Shown: positions 1 through 12,490, counted from the first letter of the stretch. The stretch: 64,000 bases of DNA from Lindgomyces ingoldianus (GCF_010093535.1 NW_022985233.1:62001-126000), one strand, 5' to 3'. Program-made: numbers and translations. The notes: generated from the letters alone by a model not told the origin.

Positions 1-384
1 TGTGGGACGGTTCTTGTGGTTGGGGTGTCAGATCCTAAGATCCAGATGCGGAGACTCAGGGATAGAGATGCACATCTTACGGAGGAGGATGCGCGGAATC
101 GGGTTATGAGTCAGGGTGATGTGAGGGAGAAGGCGCAACGGTGTTTGAGGAGAGGGCCGGGGAAGGGCGTGGTTGTGTGGAATGATGGGGATAAAGACCA
201 GTTAAAGCGCGATGTGGAGAAGGTCATGCAGGATGTGAGAAAGGGGAGTCCGAAGTGGTGGAGCTTGCTGCTTTGGTTGTGTCCGCCGCTGGCGGGGATT
301 GCGGGGTTGGCTAGTTGGTGGAAGATGAGGAGGGTTCAGTTAGCTTGGGAAGAAGAGAAGAAGAAGGATAAGGTGAAGCTGTGA
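1..384 (+). CDS. CAB5: Dephospho-CoA kinase, C-terminal part (5' end outside window)
   Basis: The frame is open from the first base and ends at TGA 382-384, so the N-terminal P-loop half lies upstream of the window. The visible part has the end of a CoaE-type kinase: a Q-M-R-R-L-R-x-R stretch, the T-E-E-D-A-x-x-R-V-M-S-Q helix, then a V-V-W-N-D-G-D segment followed by a helix, as in the last third of the family. Known role: ATP-dependent phosphorylation of dephospho-CoA, the last step of CoA synthesis. After the domain a hydrophobic segment (WWSLLLWLCPPLAGIAGLAS, about residues 85-105 of the visible part) and a basic tail suggest membrane anchoring, which is inference. The upstream exon structure cannot be judged. 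Confidence 0.85.
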   Translation, partial: CGTVLVVGVSDPKIQMRRLRDRDAHLTEEDARNRVMSQGDVREKAQRCLRRGPGKGVVVWNDGDKDQLKRDVEKVMQDVRKGSPKWWSLLLWLCPPLAGIAGLASWWKMRRVQLAWEEEKKKDKVKL

Positions 385-887
385 GAGTGGGGTTGGTTGA
401 ATCGCAAAGGCGTTTCTAGCTTGACGACCAACGCGGGTAGGTATCATGAAGCTTTGAGTATCATTTCTACGTGCTCCTCTAGGGCTTTCCTGAATGCTCT
501 GTAGCCTCTTTGAATTCCGACCCTTTCGGAACTCCTCAATACTTAGTTCCCTTGTATCCCATTCGCAAGACAGTGTCACTAGCAGCGCTATTCCGCTGAG
601 TGAGGGTTGGGATCAGACTAAGTGTAAGGATATTTCCTTCCTCGCACTAACTTAAAAGGCGGTGACGACGGAATAATACAGTGGGAAAGAGTCGGCCACC
701 GGTTGCGAGGTAACAGCGATCGTCACATGACAGCATCTCTAGATCAAGCTCAGGATTATCTCTCCAACAACATTTCTGTCCCTCGTTACAACAGCATCGC
801 ACATTACAAACGACGCCTGCATCTGCGCTTGTCCCTGAAACTTCACCAGCCCAATCACATACACCAATTGCGTCCCCGACGTGTAAA
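385..887. other. Intergenic region
   Basis: This spacer lies between the kinase gene and the next plus-strand gene. It contains only short, unsupported reading frames in both directions. The C/A-rich stretch at about 800-887 is probably the leader of the next gene. Confidence 0.5.
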
Positions 888-2232
888 ATGAGTGAGAAGA
901 GTGAGCTCACCCTCGGCCCCGAGAGCTTCATCGACGACTTCTACGACATTCCTCAGCGCATGCCGACAGAATGGGTCGGGAGGAAGGAAAGTATCAGCAA
1001 CTGGGCCAAATCTGTCACCGAGGCCAACTCCATCACTTCAAGCTTTGTTGACGATTGGAACGATATGCATCCGCATCATGAAGATTCGCTTGGAAAGCTT
1101 GACGAGGAAAAGCCAGAAAAGGAACCGGTTTACTGTAATCCAGAGCATCGAGCACTTGCTCGACGTGCGATTTTGGGACATATGAGGACGCAAGTCACGG
1201 AGCAACAGGAGATGATATCGAGGTTCCGGCACGGGGTTAAGAGAATGGAGGAGAGCATAAAGGAAACTACACCTGTTGCTGAGAACAAACCTGCTGCTGA
1301 GAGTAAGGACAAGGATCCGCAAAGCCAGGGTGTGCGAATGAAGTTGCCGAAGACATATGGGCCTTTCCTCATTCCCTGCGAGGACGGACGGGTCATTTAC
1401 ATCGAAGACGGGAAGACCTGGGACTCCGGACGCGGACCATTTCCGCCGTTCGAGGTTTCTCTTGACGAGGGCAGAGGGCCTGAGCTATTGGCAGCTGGGA
1501 AGAAGGTCGCGTATTTCTTGTTTGGCTGATATCGGTGCGACGACCATGCTAATATTTCAAAGGGTGCCAATGCGAAAAGATCGGGCAATAGTAAGTCGGC
1601 CCCTACGCAAGTCCAGGGTCAAGGCAGGAATATCCAGGGACAAGGAAAGCATCATCAAGGCCAAGATAAGAGGGAGTATAGCAACAGCGCAGCAAAGGAA
1701 CAGAAACAAGGTCATACGACTTCCGCGTGGGACATCGCTCCCATTCCGGATTGCGTCTCTTCACCTAAGCCAGGTTCACCCTCTCCCTCTAAAGCCGGCT
1801 TCTTCATGAGCGGAGGTCTCGGGTTCTCATCGCCAAAGGGATCAGCCCAGTCCGGCACCATGAACCAGAAACCATCCAATTACAAGCCGCCGACTGTCGA
1901 GGATGGTGCTGACACGCCACCGAGGAAGACTGCGAAGAGGTATAAGAACGGGTATGATGATGACTATGGCATGTATTGCAATGCCACTTGGGGTGGGATC
2001 CCAGTTCGCGTTGCAAACTACAGCAAGTAGTGACTCTCTGTTTCCTGGCGGGCATTTGGATCCAATTGACTGGGACAAGGGATCGAGGTCTGAAGTCCAG
2101 GGTTGCGAGGATCGTAGGGTAAAGCCGCTGGAGACAGTGTGCTGCCATTACAAACAGGTAGCAAAGGGCTGCATGCTTGCTAGGCGAAGCCCAGTGGCTA
2201 GCGGCATGCCTCCTGTTGTCTATATGTGGTGA
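888..2232 (+). CDS. Uncharacterised, largely disordered protein (3 exons)
   Basis: I do not recognise this family. The best model is exons 888..1510, 1592..1951 and 2031..2232, giving 394 aa. The first frame meets TGA at 1527-1529, but the same frame stays open for a further 167 codons. An 81-nt intron (GTATTT at 1511, AATAG ending 1591, CTAAT branch site near 1549) removes the stop and keeps the frame. A second intron (GTATGA at 1952, AAGTAG ending 2030) joins to a frame ending PPVVYMW. The N-terminal 210 residues are acidic with a predicted helix around residues 95-130. The middle is Q/G/S/K-rich (Q-G-Q-G repeats). The C-terminal exon is Cys-bearing. If the first stop is real, the product is a 213-aa protein. 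The splice model is inference. Confidence 0.5.
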
Positions 2233-2866
2233 GCGTCAGCGAGCAGATTATCACGGCTGGATCATAGCTGAATTGTAAACACCAACAAAAACTCAACAAA
2301 GCGTGCATAGCAAACAAACTCGAGTGCATTCTGCCTCGACGCGGTGGTTCGCGGCCCCAAATCCTGCATATACTACGCGATGAAACGAGCCGCAGCGAGC
2401 CTCTTCACAGGCAGGGGATCAACTGCGAGCGGTTGACTAATATAGCATGGGAAAATTGCTTTTCAGTGGGGAGATGCAGAATAGGTGTGACGCTCCAAGA
2501 CGCAATTGCTCGCCCAGAAGCGCTGTGCCAGGTTGTGGGGGCACCAGCACTGCCATCAGTGGTGCGGTGCTTGATGAGATATATGAGACGGGGATGCGCG
2601 CTGCGTGAACGGTGCTCCACTTTCGCATCACGTCCGCGTTTGTGTGGCGCGGACAGAGGGGCGTCGAGAGCCAATGCCTGGCGACGCATTGATTGCCATG
2701 GTCTGCAGAAACAGGTGCGAACCCCTGCGCGGTGGAGATCTTGCAGGAATGCTTCGCGAACGACGCGATTCCGCCCCTAAGTCCCTCGACACGCTAGACC
2801 AATTAGGCACGCGTCGTCGAACCTCACCCTTCTCCGACTCCCAAATAGATTGAGCCCCTCGCCTCA

Positions 2867-2897
<31 letters not shown>

Positions 2898-3193
2898 CCA
2901 GGCTTGCTCACCTCCAAGCCCTCTCTCTTCTCGACGACATCCAATTCATCTCAATTCATCTCAATTCATCTCAGCGGACTTCAATTCTTACCTTCGGTAT
3001 CGGCATCTTTGCTGTGACGACTGGATACCTTCTCTCACGTTCCGTCCCATATATCCTCCCCCAATCCTTCATTCGGCAGCCTCTACTTGGTCCGCTCAGA
3101 GCTGTTGCTATTTTGCTGTTCTATCTAATTATCACACGTGTCTTCTTCGCTATCTTCACTGTTCCGGCTCCTCTGTCAAACACCTGCAGCGAC
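2233..3193. other. Intergenic region / 5' leader
   Basis: No supportable gene is present. The second half is pyrimidine-rich (CTTCCTCTTCTTCCTC at about 2868-2895) and has a short direct repeat, as is common just upstream of fungal start codons. A CACGTG hexamer sits at 3135-3140, about 54 bp before the next ATG. Confidence 0.5.
2943..2972. repeat. Three exact copies of a 10-bp unit
   Basis: AATTCATCTC is repeated three times head to tail (2943-2952, 2953-2962, 2963-2972) within the pyrimidine-rich leader of the following gene. It is probably a replication-slippage product. Confidence 0.9.
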
Positions 3194-4527
3194 ATGGCTC
3201 TCTCTACGCGCCAGCCCTTTGCCGAGCTCGGCAGCCCGAGACTGCAGTATCTTTCCAGTACTAAGAACAGGCAGAATGGTGAGCGTTTGCAAATAAATTG
3301 AGCTAAAACCAACTACTAAACTGGAGACCCTTAGCCATTACCCCCATGTTTTCGTCCCCGCTAAAGCAGACGACGCCTTCAACAGGAAAGCGTCGATATT
3401 CTCCATCGGTGTTTGAAGAGGAGGATTCAGAGAATTTGGATCCTTCCATCTTCAATTCACCAACGAAGAAATCTAAGACCACTGATGGAATATCGAAGCC
3501 CTCCCAATTTCCCCCCTTGACCTCTCCGTCCAAGCCCAAGCCGTCGATCACTGCCACGCCTTCGTTTCCTTCCGTCCGGAAAGCTCTCTCGTCTCCAAAC
3601 AGCAGCAAATCAACGCCTATAAGCCTCAGTCGCGGATCTCCGAAACACAAGCGTGTTGGCCTCCTCTCGAAGCGCCGCACGTCTAGCACTCCTTTCCGAC
3701 GTGTTGATCCACCATCATTCACCCAAAGCAGCCCCGCATTACCTTTCTCTATTGATGCAGCTCTCAGCGGTACCATTCCAAACTACACCCCAAAATCCAC
3801 CATTTCAGCACCGTCCCAAGTTTCTACCCTCGAAGAGTCCATGCCAAACTCTTGGTTCTTCGATATCCACGAGGACACCCCAGAGCAGGAGGCCGCTAAC
3901 ATGATGGAGCACTCCGCATCCGTCCTCGATATCAGCTCTGACGATGACTTCGAAACGAAAAAGAGGAACGAGGAATTGGAGCGCGGCAAAGAGAACATCC
4001 CTCCACCAGGCTTCTTCCCATCTTCCGCACCGCGGGCCCAGGCATCTGGTGGCATGGACGGCATCGAGGCTGCCCAGGAGGCTCCTATGGAGCACCCCAA
4101 GCGTCCAAGACTCCGAAAGATTGCTCAAGATGCTATGGATGAGGATCGGTCTCCGTTGTCAGATCTTCCGGCTGCAGAGTTTTATGGTCTTGGGCTAGAT
4201 GCGACGTCTTATGTTACTGTTGACGCTGCTATTGAGAGACCTTCGGGTCTTTCAAAGGAGTTTAACTTTAATATTCCTACTCCTGAGAAGGAACCCATCC
4301 AGGAACCCATCCAGGAACCCATCCAAGAGCCCGTCCAGGAACATTTCATCCAGCAGGATCCCATCCTGGAAGAACCACAAATGTCGACACTTGAAGAGAA
4401 GCCGATTCAGATCTTGGTTGATGACACTGCTACGAATGACGTACCGTTCACCGCTCAGGAAGAGCCTGAAGCTAATGTCCTTGATGTACTTGGGTCTTCC
4501 GACCTGTCCTGCTCTGGAGCTTCTTGA
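3194..4527 (+). CDS. Uncharacterised Ser/Pro-rich protein with EPIQ repeat (2 exons)
   Basis: Exon 1 (3194..3278) encodes MALSTRQPFAELGSPRLQ and ends at a GTGAGC donor. Exon 2 (3335..4527) follows a CTTAG acceptor and reads ITPMFSSPLKQTTPSTGKRR. The protein is 425 aa. It looks disordered: many S/T-P sites (SSPLK, SPTKK, TSPSK, GSPK) suggest a phosphoprotein of cyclin-dependent kinase type regulation, and K/R-rich patches (KHKRVGLLSKRR) could be nuclear localisation signals. Both are inference. Residues near the C-terminal third carry four EPIQ/EPVQ units. No enzymatic domain is visible and I do not recognise the family. The start is chosen because the first exon joins in phase to the long second exon. 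Confidence 0.7.
4291..4338 (+). repeat. In-frame 12-bp tandem repeat (EPIQ)x4
   Basis: GAACCCATCCAG occurs three times with one mismatch, followed by a diverged fourth copy (GAGCCCGTCCAG). It encodes E-P-I-Q units inside the preceding gene. The unit is a multiple of three, so copy-number change would keep the frame. Confidence 0.9.
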
Positions 4528-5421
4528 AAAGATGCTTTGGAATCTCTGTTAACTCTCTCCCATCCGATCTACCCTGCCTGCCTACCCCACTCCCGGACTA
4601 GCTCGCCTTGTATTCGAGTAAAAGCTGTGCTAAATCCAGTTGTCCCCACTGCCGAGATAGATACCTTCCTTCTGACGCACGTGTGTCTCGGAATAGGCGT
4701 CTTCCTCTCGGCAGGAAGGTGGGCTGGGCTAAGCAATAGCTTGGACGCTCAGAAAACACCTCACAAGAGCCGCTGCCTGAGCTCGGGCAGAAGCACAAGG
4801 CCTATAGATTGGCACATACGCTGGCAGAATTACACTAGAAAGCATAACTGCTATTCTATCTCCCTACTTTCATTACATTACTACTTACCTAATACTTTCA
4901 TTTTGGAGATTACTATGGGGTCTTGGCCGGCGTGGCGTTGAAGCGGGTTTCTTCGACTAAGGTTATGGGTATGGCGTGCGGGGTCTCCTTTACTCTAGGT
5001 GTCCATTGGACTTGGGTATATATTGGGTGTCCTGTTGGGTATCTTGTTGGGTCTCACTGGCGTTGCCTTCATTGATACCTGTTTTGCGTCTTGCGTTGCT
5101 TAGTCACTTTGCGAGTGCTGAATACAGCCTTTTGAAAGCGAAGTTTCTCATTGTACCACCGGTGACATGATGTGCTAGTGTATTCTTCGACCGGTTCACC
5201 GAGAACCTCATTTAATTCACTCCGATCAACCCTGCACTAACAGAGGCTCAAGGCACGTGAATAGGCGAGAGCCAGGCCATTCCTTTTATGGACTAGCTTC
5301 ATAAGCTAGTGAGCCTTTGAACTCATCGGGCGCCAGAGTTCAGCTTCCTCATTCCTTCCTTCTACTTGCGCCACCACCCCACCACCACGCGCTCCCTATC
5401 ATCAAATAACCGGTAGCAACG
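4528..5421. other. Intergenic region
   Basis: This is a roughly 0.9-kb spacer with no supportable gene. A GGTGTCC/GTTGGGT-type degenerate repetition lies at 5000-5050. A CACGTG hexamer at 5254-5259 lies about 165 bp before the next start codon. Confidence 0.5.
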
Positions 5422-6954
5422 ATGACTGGTATTGACCAGCAGAAACTACAGCTGGCGAAAGCGCGCTTCAAACTCATGCTTCAGAGAGAAAAGGATCAGC
5501 GTGGCCTCGCTGAGAGAATCGATGAACTCCACGGTCACTTAGAAGATGTTTTCCAACAGAACTCCTCCGGGCATATTCAGGTACCGTCGCTTGTTTGATC
5601 AACCCTGATCGTCATGAGCAGACTAATAGCCTCCACTTAGACATGCACCAATTGGATCTCCACCCATCTGTCTAAGTCCCCAGCTCTCATCGACGCATTT
5701 GGTCAGTACCTGGTCATGCTGTCCAAGGCCATAGTCCTAGACGACAACCGCAAGGCTGCGCGGGCTTCTCGTAATCGAATGGACCTTCTCCTCATCGTCA
5801 ACGATCTTCTGAAAATTGGTACACACCAGGCTGGTCATGGTCAAGGCGGAGCAATGGTCGATGAGCTTCAGCATCATATCGAGGAACTCGTTGTTCTTGC
5901 GGCTGCCGGGATATTTCGCAAAGGCTCGAAGCTGGAAGGCAAGCTTAATGCCATTCTCAGGATGTGGGAGGTGAACAGGGTGTTTAGCCACGACCGCTGT
6001 GAGATTATTTGTATGAAAGCTGCCCAGGCTCTGAAGCAGTCACAGCCGCGGCAGCCGAAAGGGACTGCTTCTAGAGCCCCCAGCTACACTCTGCCCGTCA
6101 TTCCAAGGGATATCCCGTGGTATGAACTCCCCGCGTCAACGATGCTAGAGGAGCTCTACCTTCATCCGGACAAAGCCGTCGACATCAAGAAATTGAAGGT
6201 CAAGACATTCGCGTCTGCCATTCCATCACAAAAGACTAAGGACCTCCTCGACGAGTATTGGGAAACAGTCGAGGCCATGGACTGGCGTGCGACTGCCAAT
6301 GAAACTCCTGGGGGTTTCAACTATGAGTATGATAATTTCGGCCAGACTGTTCGCGTCAACAAAATCACCGGCGAGAAGAAGACGATGTTCAACTACTATG
6401 GATGGTCTATCCCATGGTGCGAAGAGATAAAGGAACACGGGAAGCCACTGTGCATTCTGGACAACCGTGAGGATGTGCAAGAGAGGGCACGCATGGAGGC
6501 TGACGAGAAGGCCCGCAAAGAGGCGGAAGAGGATGCTTTCCGCTGTGAGCAAGAGCGAAAACGAGAGGAAGCTCGCGAGCGGGAACGACGCGCGAATAGC
6601 GGGCCGTATCCCGCCGAGGACATGTCCCAAAATCAGTACGATTCACAGCGTCCTCCACCAGTTCAAAACTACCCGACGCAACCCTCTGGGTACCCACCGC
6701 CGCCCCTAGCTCCCGGATACAGGAACCCTTACCAACAACCATATCAAGGCGGCTACGGCCAACCTATCCCCTCTTTTAACAATGCACCGTATGGCCAAGG
6801 CAATTTCGGATATCCCCAAAATGGATCACCTCCTAGTCGTGGCGGGCCAAACTTCGGTCGGGGTGGCATTGGCCAAGGAGGGAATGGGTGGAATCGGGGC
6901 GGGTTTAACCCCAATATGCGTGGTCGGGGCCGAGGTGGCTCTGGTTGGAGTTAG
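5422..6954 (+). CDS. CID (RPR) domain RNA-processing protein, CHERP/SCAF-like
   Basis: Exon 1 is 5422..5580. A 60-nt intron (GTACCG..CTTAG) is followed in phase by exon 2, 5641..6954, giving 490 aa. The N-terminal half has the features of a CID/RPR domain, an eight-helix fold that binds the RNA polymerase II C-terminal domain: a first helix L-A-K-A-R-F-K, C-T-N-W-I-S-T-H-L, then N-R-M-D-L-L-L-I-V-N-D-L-L corresponding to the family's R-L-x-x-L-Y-L-x-N-D-I-L segment, and M-W-E-V-N at the end. About residues 350-400 form a charged E/R/K-rich helix. The tail is P/Q/Y/G-rich and ends in RGG/GRG motifs typical of RNA-binding proteins. Likely nuclear, in transcription-coupled splicing or 3'-end processing. 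The exact orthologue is uncertain. Confidence 0.8.
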
Positions 6955-7683
6955 GTTTTGCTGCCTTTGGAACAGGTCCTGGCTGTCATACTTCATGTAA
7001 TATGTAGATATCTATGAAACCCAGTTTCGCCCAGAGACGCCACCCCTTTGAGTGATGCTATCAAGGTCTTGAGATTACGGCAATGAGGGAGACTTTGCCT
7101 TGACCGCCACTGTGTTGTCCATGCCTCGCTCTTTCTTAACGGCTCTGTGAGTAGGGGGAAAGCTCTTTGTAGAACACGTGAACCACCTCCCCGCTCAACA
7201 GTCATGCGGAGAATCGGATTGGCTTCTAGCCACCGCCAAAGCGAATGAGGATGGCGTGGTGAACTTCGATTGCTCGTGGGCACCGTTTCTTCTTCCCTCA
7301 TTCTCCGACGACCACCGCCCTCCTTTTTTGCGACCTCAAACGTCGAGAATTCCAGCGGCGAGACATGGATAACATTCCCTCCTAGAGAACGCAAATAACA
7401 CAGGTATTGCGGAAACAGTTGAGGCAGCAACATTTAACCTCTTGGCTCTGCGCCAATCATTTGGCCAACCGGCGTGCTGACAAGTCAGTCCAAGTTCAAC
7501 GAAGCCGAGGAGGGTGAGCTTTGACCGTCGGCGGAGAGTTCCGTCGCCATCGTCACTTCAACAAATCACCCCGAGATTCATTTCCTTTCTTTCACTCAGC
7601 ATCCATCGCAGGTTAAATACCTCTTGCTAACCATGGACTATCTTTACAGCAACAGTCGCGCTATCTGCCGCAACCGCGCTTAA
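6955..7683. other. Intergenic region
   Basis: About 0.7 kb without a supportable gene. CACGTG occurs at 7175-7180. The last 150 bp are C/A-rich, as in fungal leaders. Confidence 0.5.
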
Positions 7684-10600
7684 ATGGCGCCCGCGAAGAC
7701 TTCGAAGCGGAAACGGCCCCGAACGACGACCACTCCGCGAAAGAAGCCTCGATATATCGAAACGTCAAGAGACAGCAGTACCAGCCCGCAGCAAGAGCAA
7801 AGCGGGGTGTTTTGGTCTGCCGAGTCTATCTTGAATGAACGCAAGAATCAGTATCTCATTGCATGGGCGGGCACCGATCCAACAACAAACAAGCCGTACC
7901 CTCCAACGTGGGAACCCAAGAGGAATGCCAACAATTTGCTAGTTGCAGACTGGGAAGCGAAAAAGGCTGCAAAGAAGACAGCTCCAGTTGCAGCGAAAGC
8001 AAAAGCGGCACCGACACCGGAAAAGAACGGCATTGCCCGACCATCGCACGGAGGTCCGCAGTCGAGGGTTGTAGAAAGCTCGTCGGCCTCTTCGACGCCG
8101 GCACCGCTACGAAACAATACACCCTCACAGGCGGCTGCCATTAGTAACGGGCCTAATACTCTTGTTCCGCTGCCTAAGAGACCGGTTGCAATTGTGCAAG
8201 TCAAGGCCAGGGCCGACTTTGACCCGCAGGAGTTCGAGCTCTTCTCCCAACTGCCCCCTTCGCGGGCAACACGTTTGAGCCAGAAGAGTAAAGTCGAATC
8301 TCTGCAAAACCCGTCGCAGGCAGAATCTCTCCTCCAAGCTACCGAAGAGAGTCAGCGTGCTCCTTCCCCGAAAACATTACAGGTCGATCTTCTGAACCTT
8401 GTCTCCCCAACGACACCAGAGGGGCCCGAGCTCTCTTCTTCGCATTCCCTGGCCCCGAGGAGTCCACCGCGCGGATTCTGGTCGTCGGGTGTCGTCCCAG
8501 ACTCTCAAAGCCTCCCCGATTCTGTCAGCTACCAGCCGTCGACCCAGACCGCTTCTGGCTCGAACCAACAACAGCGTCTGAACCAGGTCAGCGGGACGAA
8601 CGAGATTCAGGGAGCCAACCAAGAAGTGTGTATCGCGCTGCAAGGCGATCAACATATTGTGCTAATCAAAAGGTCCAGGAGCCAAGCTCTCAAGCCCAGG
8701 TTCTCAAATCTGATCCTATCGAGGCGACTGATATTTCCTCGCAATCCCAGCCGCAAACGGTCGCTCAAGAAGAGAACACTCTCGGGGTCGCCTACAGCTA
8801 TTCCCAGCCAGAGGTGCCATCTACGAACCAGAAGGAAATACAAGATACTGTCGAGGTAACAGGGACTCCCTTGCAATCAGTGCCACAACGCGTTGGTGTG
8901 GGTTCTCTTGGGGTGGCTAAGGACCCGATCCCGGTGGTACCGCCGCCAACAAGTCAAAAAGAAGAGCAAGGCTCTGGTGAGACTAACAATACCCTTTATC
9001 CCCCTACACCACAACCTGTCCAACATAAAGAAGGTAACAAAGCCGTTGAGATCGGCGCAAGTTCGTCAGAATCAGCACCGCAACTTGTGAATAAAAATCC
9101 GGAAAATCACGGAATTAGTACTGAGCGCTTAAGCCCGGATCCCCCCGCAAACGCTCCACCTGGCAAGTCCGGCCACCATCGAGAGATTCTAGGATTAGCT
9201 CCACAAGCAATCAAAGGCTTCTGGAACATTAGCCACGACAACTCACAGAACAGCATTGAACGCCGCGACTTTGCAATCGTATCTCAACCCAACCCCGCTA
9301 ACATACCAGCTGTCGGGCAAGATTTTATTCTTCACAGTCTCGCCGGATACTCTCGAAATTTGCAGCGAGAACCTACAGCGACTTCTATTGCGTCGATCGC
9401 CAAGGAATTCGAGCCAGGAACCCAATCACCAACCGACTTTCACCCCCATACACAACAAGAAGAAGAACAGAACGCACAAATAGTGACTCCCGACCCATAC
9501 TTGAGCTCTCAAGAAGAGCCAGAACTGCGTGAGGTGTTTGCGGACAGCATTCATCCAACCACTGAAATTGATCACAACGACGGTGGATCATCCACATCTC
9601 GACACGATTCTTCTCAAGAGTCTCCAGTCCCCTCAGCTGGGTTGCTCAACCACTCCTCGCTGCCTCCTCGTATCCCCTCACATTCTCTTGGTACCATTGA
9701 TTCTTGCGCACCTCTTCGACTAGAGTCTCCGACTAGTTCTATACCCTCGTCAGCAGAAAACATGGACGACGGAAACGACTTTCGCGAATTTGATAGGAGA
9801 TGGGATAAGGTGCTTGAGAATGCCCTGAAATCTTCTCCCCTTCCGCCACCTAAGAGGATACTCCAAACCGTCTCTCCCGCGGCTGGCACGAGGTCACCCT
9901 CAACAATTCCAGATCGAATTCCACAGCCTCAAGTACCGACCTCGCTTCGGACTATAGCTCTTGTAAAATCCGCAGAAGCTGCAAGTCCTCTGGTGTCGCC
10001 CACCGTACCTATGTCGAGAACACAAGATGACATGCAAAGCGAGGATGACGACAGCTTAAGCGTTCTGAACGATGATCTAGAGCTTATGTCTGAGGAGTAC
10101 ATTGTTCCCCTTCCAATGGATGGAAGACAAAAGAGCATGTATATGGATGAGGTGAAGCGGAAGGAGGATCTGCTGAAGATGTTCCTACAGGAACCTCAAG
10201 ATTTCGACCGACTCAATGACGTTGAGGCTGTTCTTCAGAGGCTGCGAGCCGTAGAGAGTCACGTTGATCTCATATATTCAGAGAGCGTCTCTTCATCACA
10301 GACGACCAGTCCGTTTACACAGGTCCAGTGGGATAAAGAGAATTGCGTCAAGTTCCGCTTCCTTAGCACGTTGTTTGATCAGTTGCGAGAGAGTGAGATG
10401 CACTTTCTGATTGTACTTGAGAAAGAGAACGATCCTCTGTTCGACATTCTTGAAAAGTTCTGCCAGGGAAAGCTTGTCAATTATAAGTATCCAGCAAGAG
10501 CTCGGGCTGCGAAGCAGGTGGACGTGGAGGGTACCCTGAGAGTCACGATGCTGTCGTATGAGTCCGCGTTCGTGGTGCAGCCTCCAGAGGCAATCATCTG

Positions 10601-11955
10601 TCTAAATGGAATTTTCGATACTGCCCAGATTCGCAAGAAGAAATGGGCTCTCAATCCCGACCGCGCAATAGTCCCCATCATCCACCTCGTTATTCCTCGT
10701 TCGGTTAGCCATATTGAGCGTTATGTCTCCTCGGCACTAAGTTCCAAGAAACGACTTCACACAATAGTCGCCAGCCTAGCCCAAGTTCATGGCGACATTG
10801 GTAGAGCAATGGGAAACTCACCACGATCCCATGAAGCTGCAGAACTAGTGTCGAAATTTCTAGAGTCAGCCGAAGAGAACAGTGGACAAGCACATGCCGA
10901 GTGGCCACTACCTTCAATTGGCAGTATTAAGGATGTGATCGAGTATCAATCGCAGCAGTCGCAGACCCCGATTAATTCTCCGCCAGTCGTTGGGAACTCT
11001 TCAAAACGGCCTCTGGTAAACACATTCAGGTTTAACATCAAATACCAATGTTAACTTCTCCCAGGATTCAGAACACCTTGATCCATCGAAGAGGATGCGC
11101 ATGACGCCAACACCCCAAGCTACTGCTAACGCTGATATCTCCCATATCAGCGATTCGATGCCTAACACCGCAGCTCAAATCTCTATACTCCAAGCTCGAC
11201 TCGAACAGGAGCAGCAAGCCCACAAACAGGCAAGGCGCCAGAAACGTGAATTCGAACTCACCCTCGACAAACGACAGACCGAATTCGAGGATCTGAACAA
11301 GAAATTCAGGCTGCTATTGGGTGAAGTTGAGGTTGCGAATCATAAGGTTGAGGCTGCAAAGAGACAGAAGGAGAATTTACAGGAGCGATTCGATAAGAGG
11401 ACCACGGAGGTGGAAGAGCTTCAAAATAAAGTCCTAGCCCAGGAACAATTGCTTCTAACGTCCGAAGACGACAAAGTGGCAGAGATCACGCGACTTCGAA
11501 AGGAGGTTGAGCAAGCTAATGAGGCGAAAAAGTGCGCGGAGAAGAAAGCCAACAGCGAGGAGAATCTATGCAACTACCTCAAGGAGCAATTCTCGAACGC
11601 ACGTGACCGTGCTACGGAGGTTGTTGAAGAAATGGTTGCTGTGAAGGCCGAGAGGGACACGTACAAGCAACAGGCCGAGAGCACTCGCGTCGACCTCAAG
11701 AAACTGCACATGGATAACAGCAGTACACACATGATGGAGCAGATCCAGCGACAGAAAATAAGAATTAGTCATCTGGAGAAGTCGCTTCAGCAGAAGGACG
11801 AAGAGGCGATGCGATTCAAGTATTCGAAGGGTGTGGGAATGGGCACGAGAGCTGCGAGTGTGCCGAGGAGTCCGAGGGTGGGGGCTGGAGGCGCGACGAG
11901 TAGAGCTGCTAGCCCGTTTACAGGGCACCGTGTCAGCAATTTGAGGAATGGATAG
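7684..11955 (+). CDS. Chromodomain protein with HDA-complex subunit 2/3-like region and coiled coil
   Basis: Exons are 7684..8625, 8673..11015 and 11065..11955, giving 1391 aa. Intron 1 is 47 nt (GTGTGT..AAAAG) and intron 2 is 49 nt (GTAAAC..CCCAG). Both are fixed by frame continuity. Residues about 1-25 are basic. Residues about 38-85 form a chromodomain-like unit (F-W-S-A-E-S-I-L ... Y-L-I-A-W-A-G-T-D ... P-P-T-W-E-P). A long S/P/Q-rich linker follows. About residues 780-1035 resemble the helicase-like fold of class II histone deacetylase complex subunits 2/3 (IVPLPMDGRQKSMYMDEV; H-F-L-I-V-L-E; F-D-T-A-Q-I-R). About residues 1105-1330 are a coiled coil. In Neurospora, the chromodomain protein CDP-2 recruits HDA-1 to heterochromatin; a similar silencing role is inferred here. 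Confidence 0.75.
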
Positions 11956-12490
11956 AGACTGGGTTGCGTGAGTGGGGGAGGGGTGTGTAGGGTTCGGTGT
12001 ACAAACATCTTTGGGGTCGAGGGGTTAGCAAGCTGGGTGGAGCAAACTTTCTTTTTTTTTTATGTCGGAGCGTGGTAATATGGTCAATATACCCTTAGAT
12101 TCCTGGGGTTCTTTTATGAGTATGGCCGAGCCTCTGCCTACACGGGGAGAGGGTAGGTTTTGTACACATCCAAGCCGCTGGGTTCGATTGGATCACGGAC
12201 GGCTCAGTTGTCTCTCTTGAACAGTCATAGCTGTATATGGTATCAATGTTTCTCCTAGCTCTATTGATGCCTTTTAATTTTCGTGTTATGAGAATGGAAG
12301 CCACCACGATGCAGGATATTTCATTCTCAACCCATGCGCGACAAGTCGCAGCCCCAGCAACGCCAAGCTCTGACTCGCGCCGCCAAAGCTCCCGAAACGT
12401 GTTGTTAGAAAGAGCTTCAGGACCCTCCGCCGTAACAGCAACAACCCACCCTCATTTTCCCCACTAAACAATCCAACCCTCCCGCCCACA
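11956..12490. other. Intergenic region
   Basis: This 0.5-kb spacer has a T-run (CTTTCTTTTTTTTTATG at about 12049-12063), probably in the 3' region of the upstream gene. No supportable gene. Confidence 0.5.
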
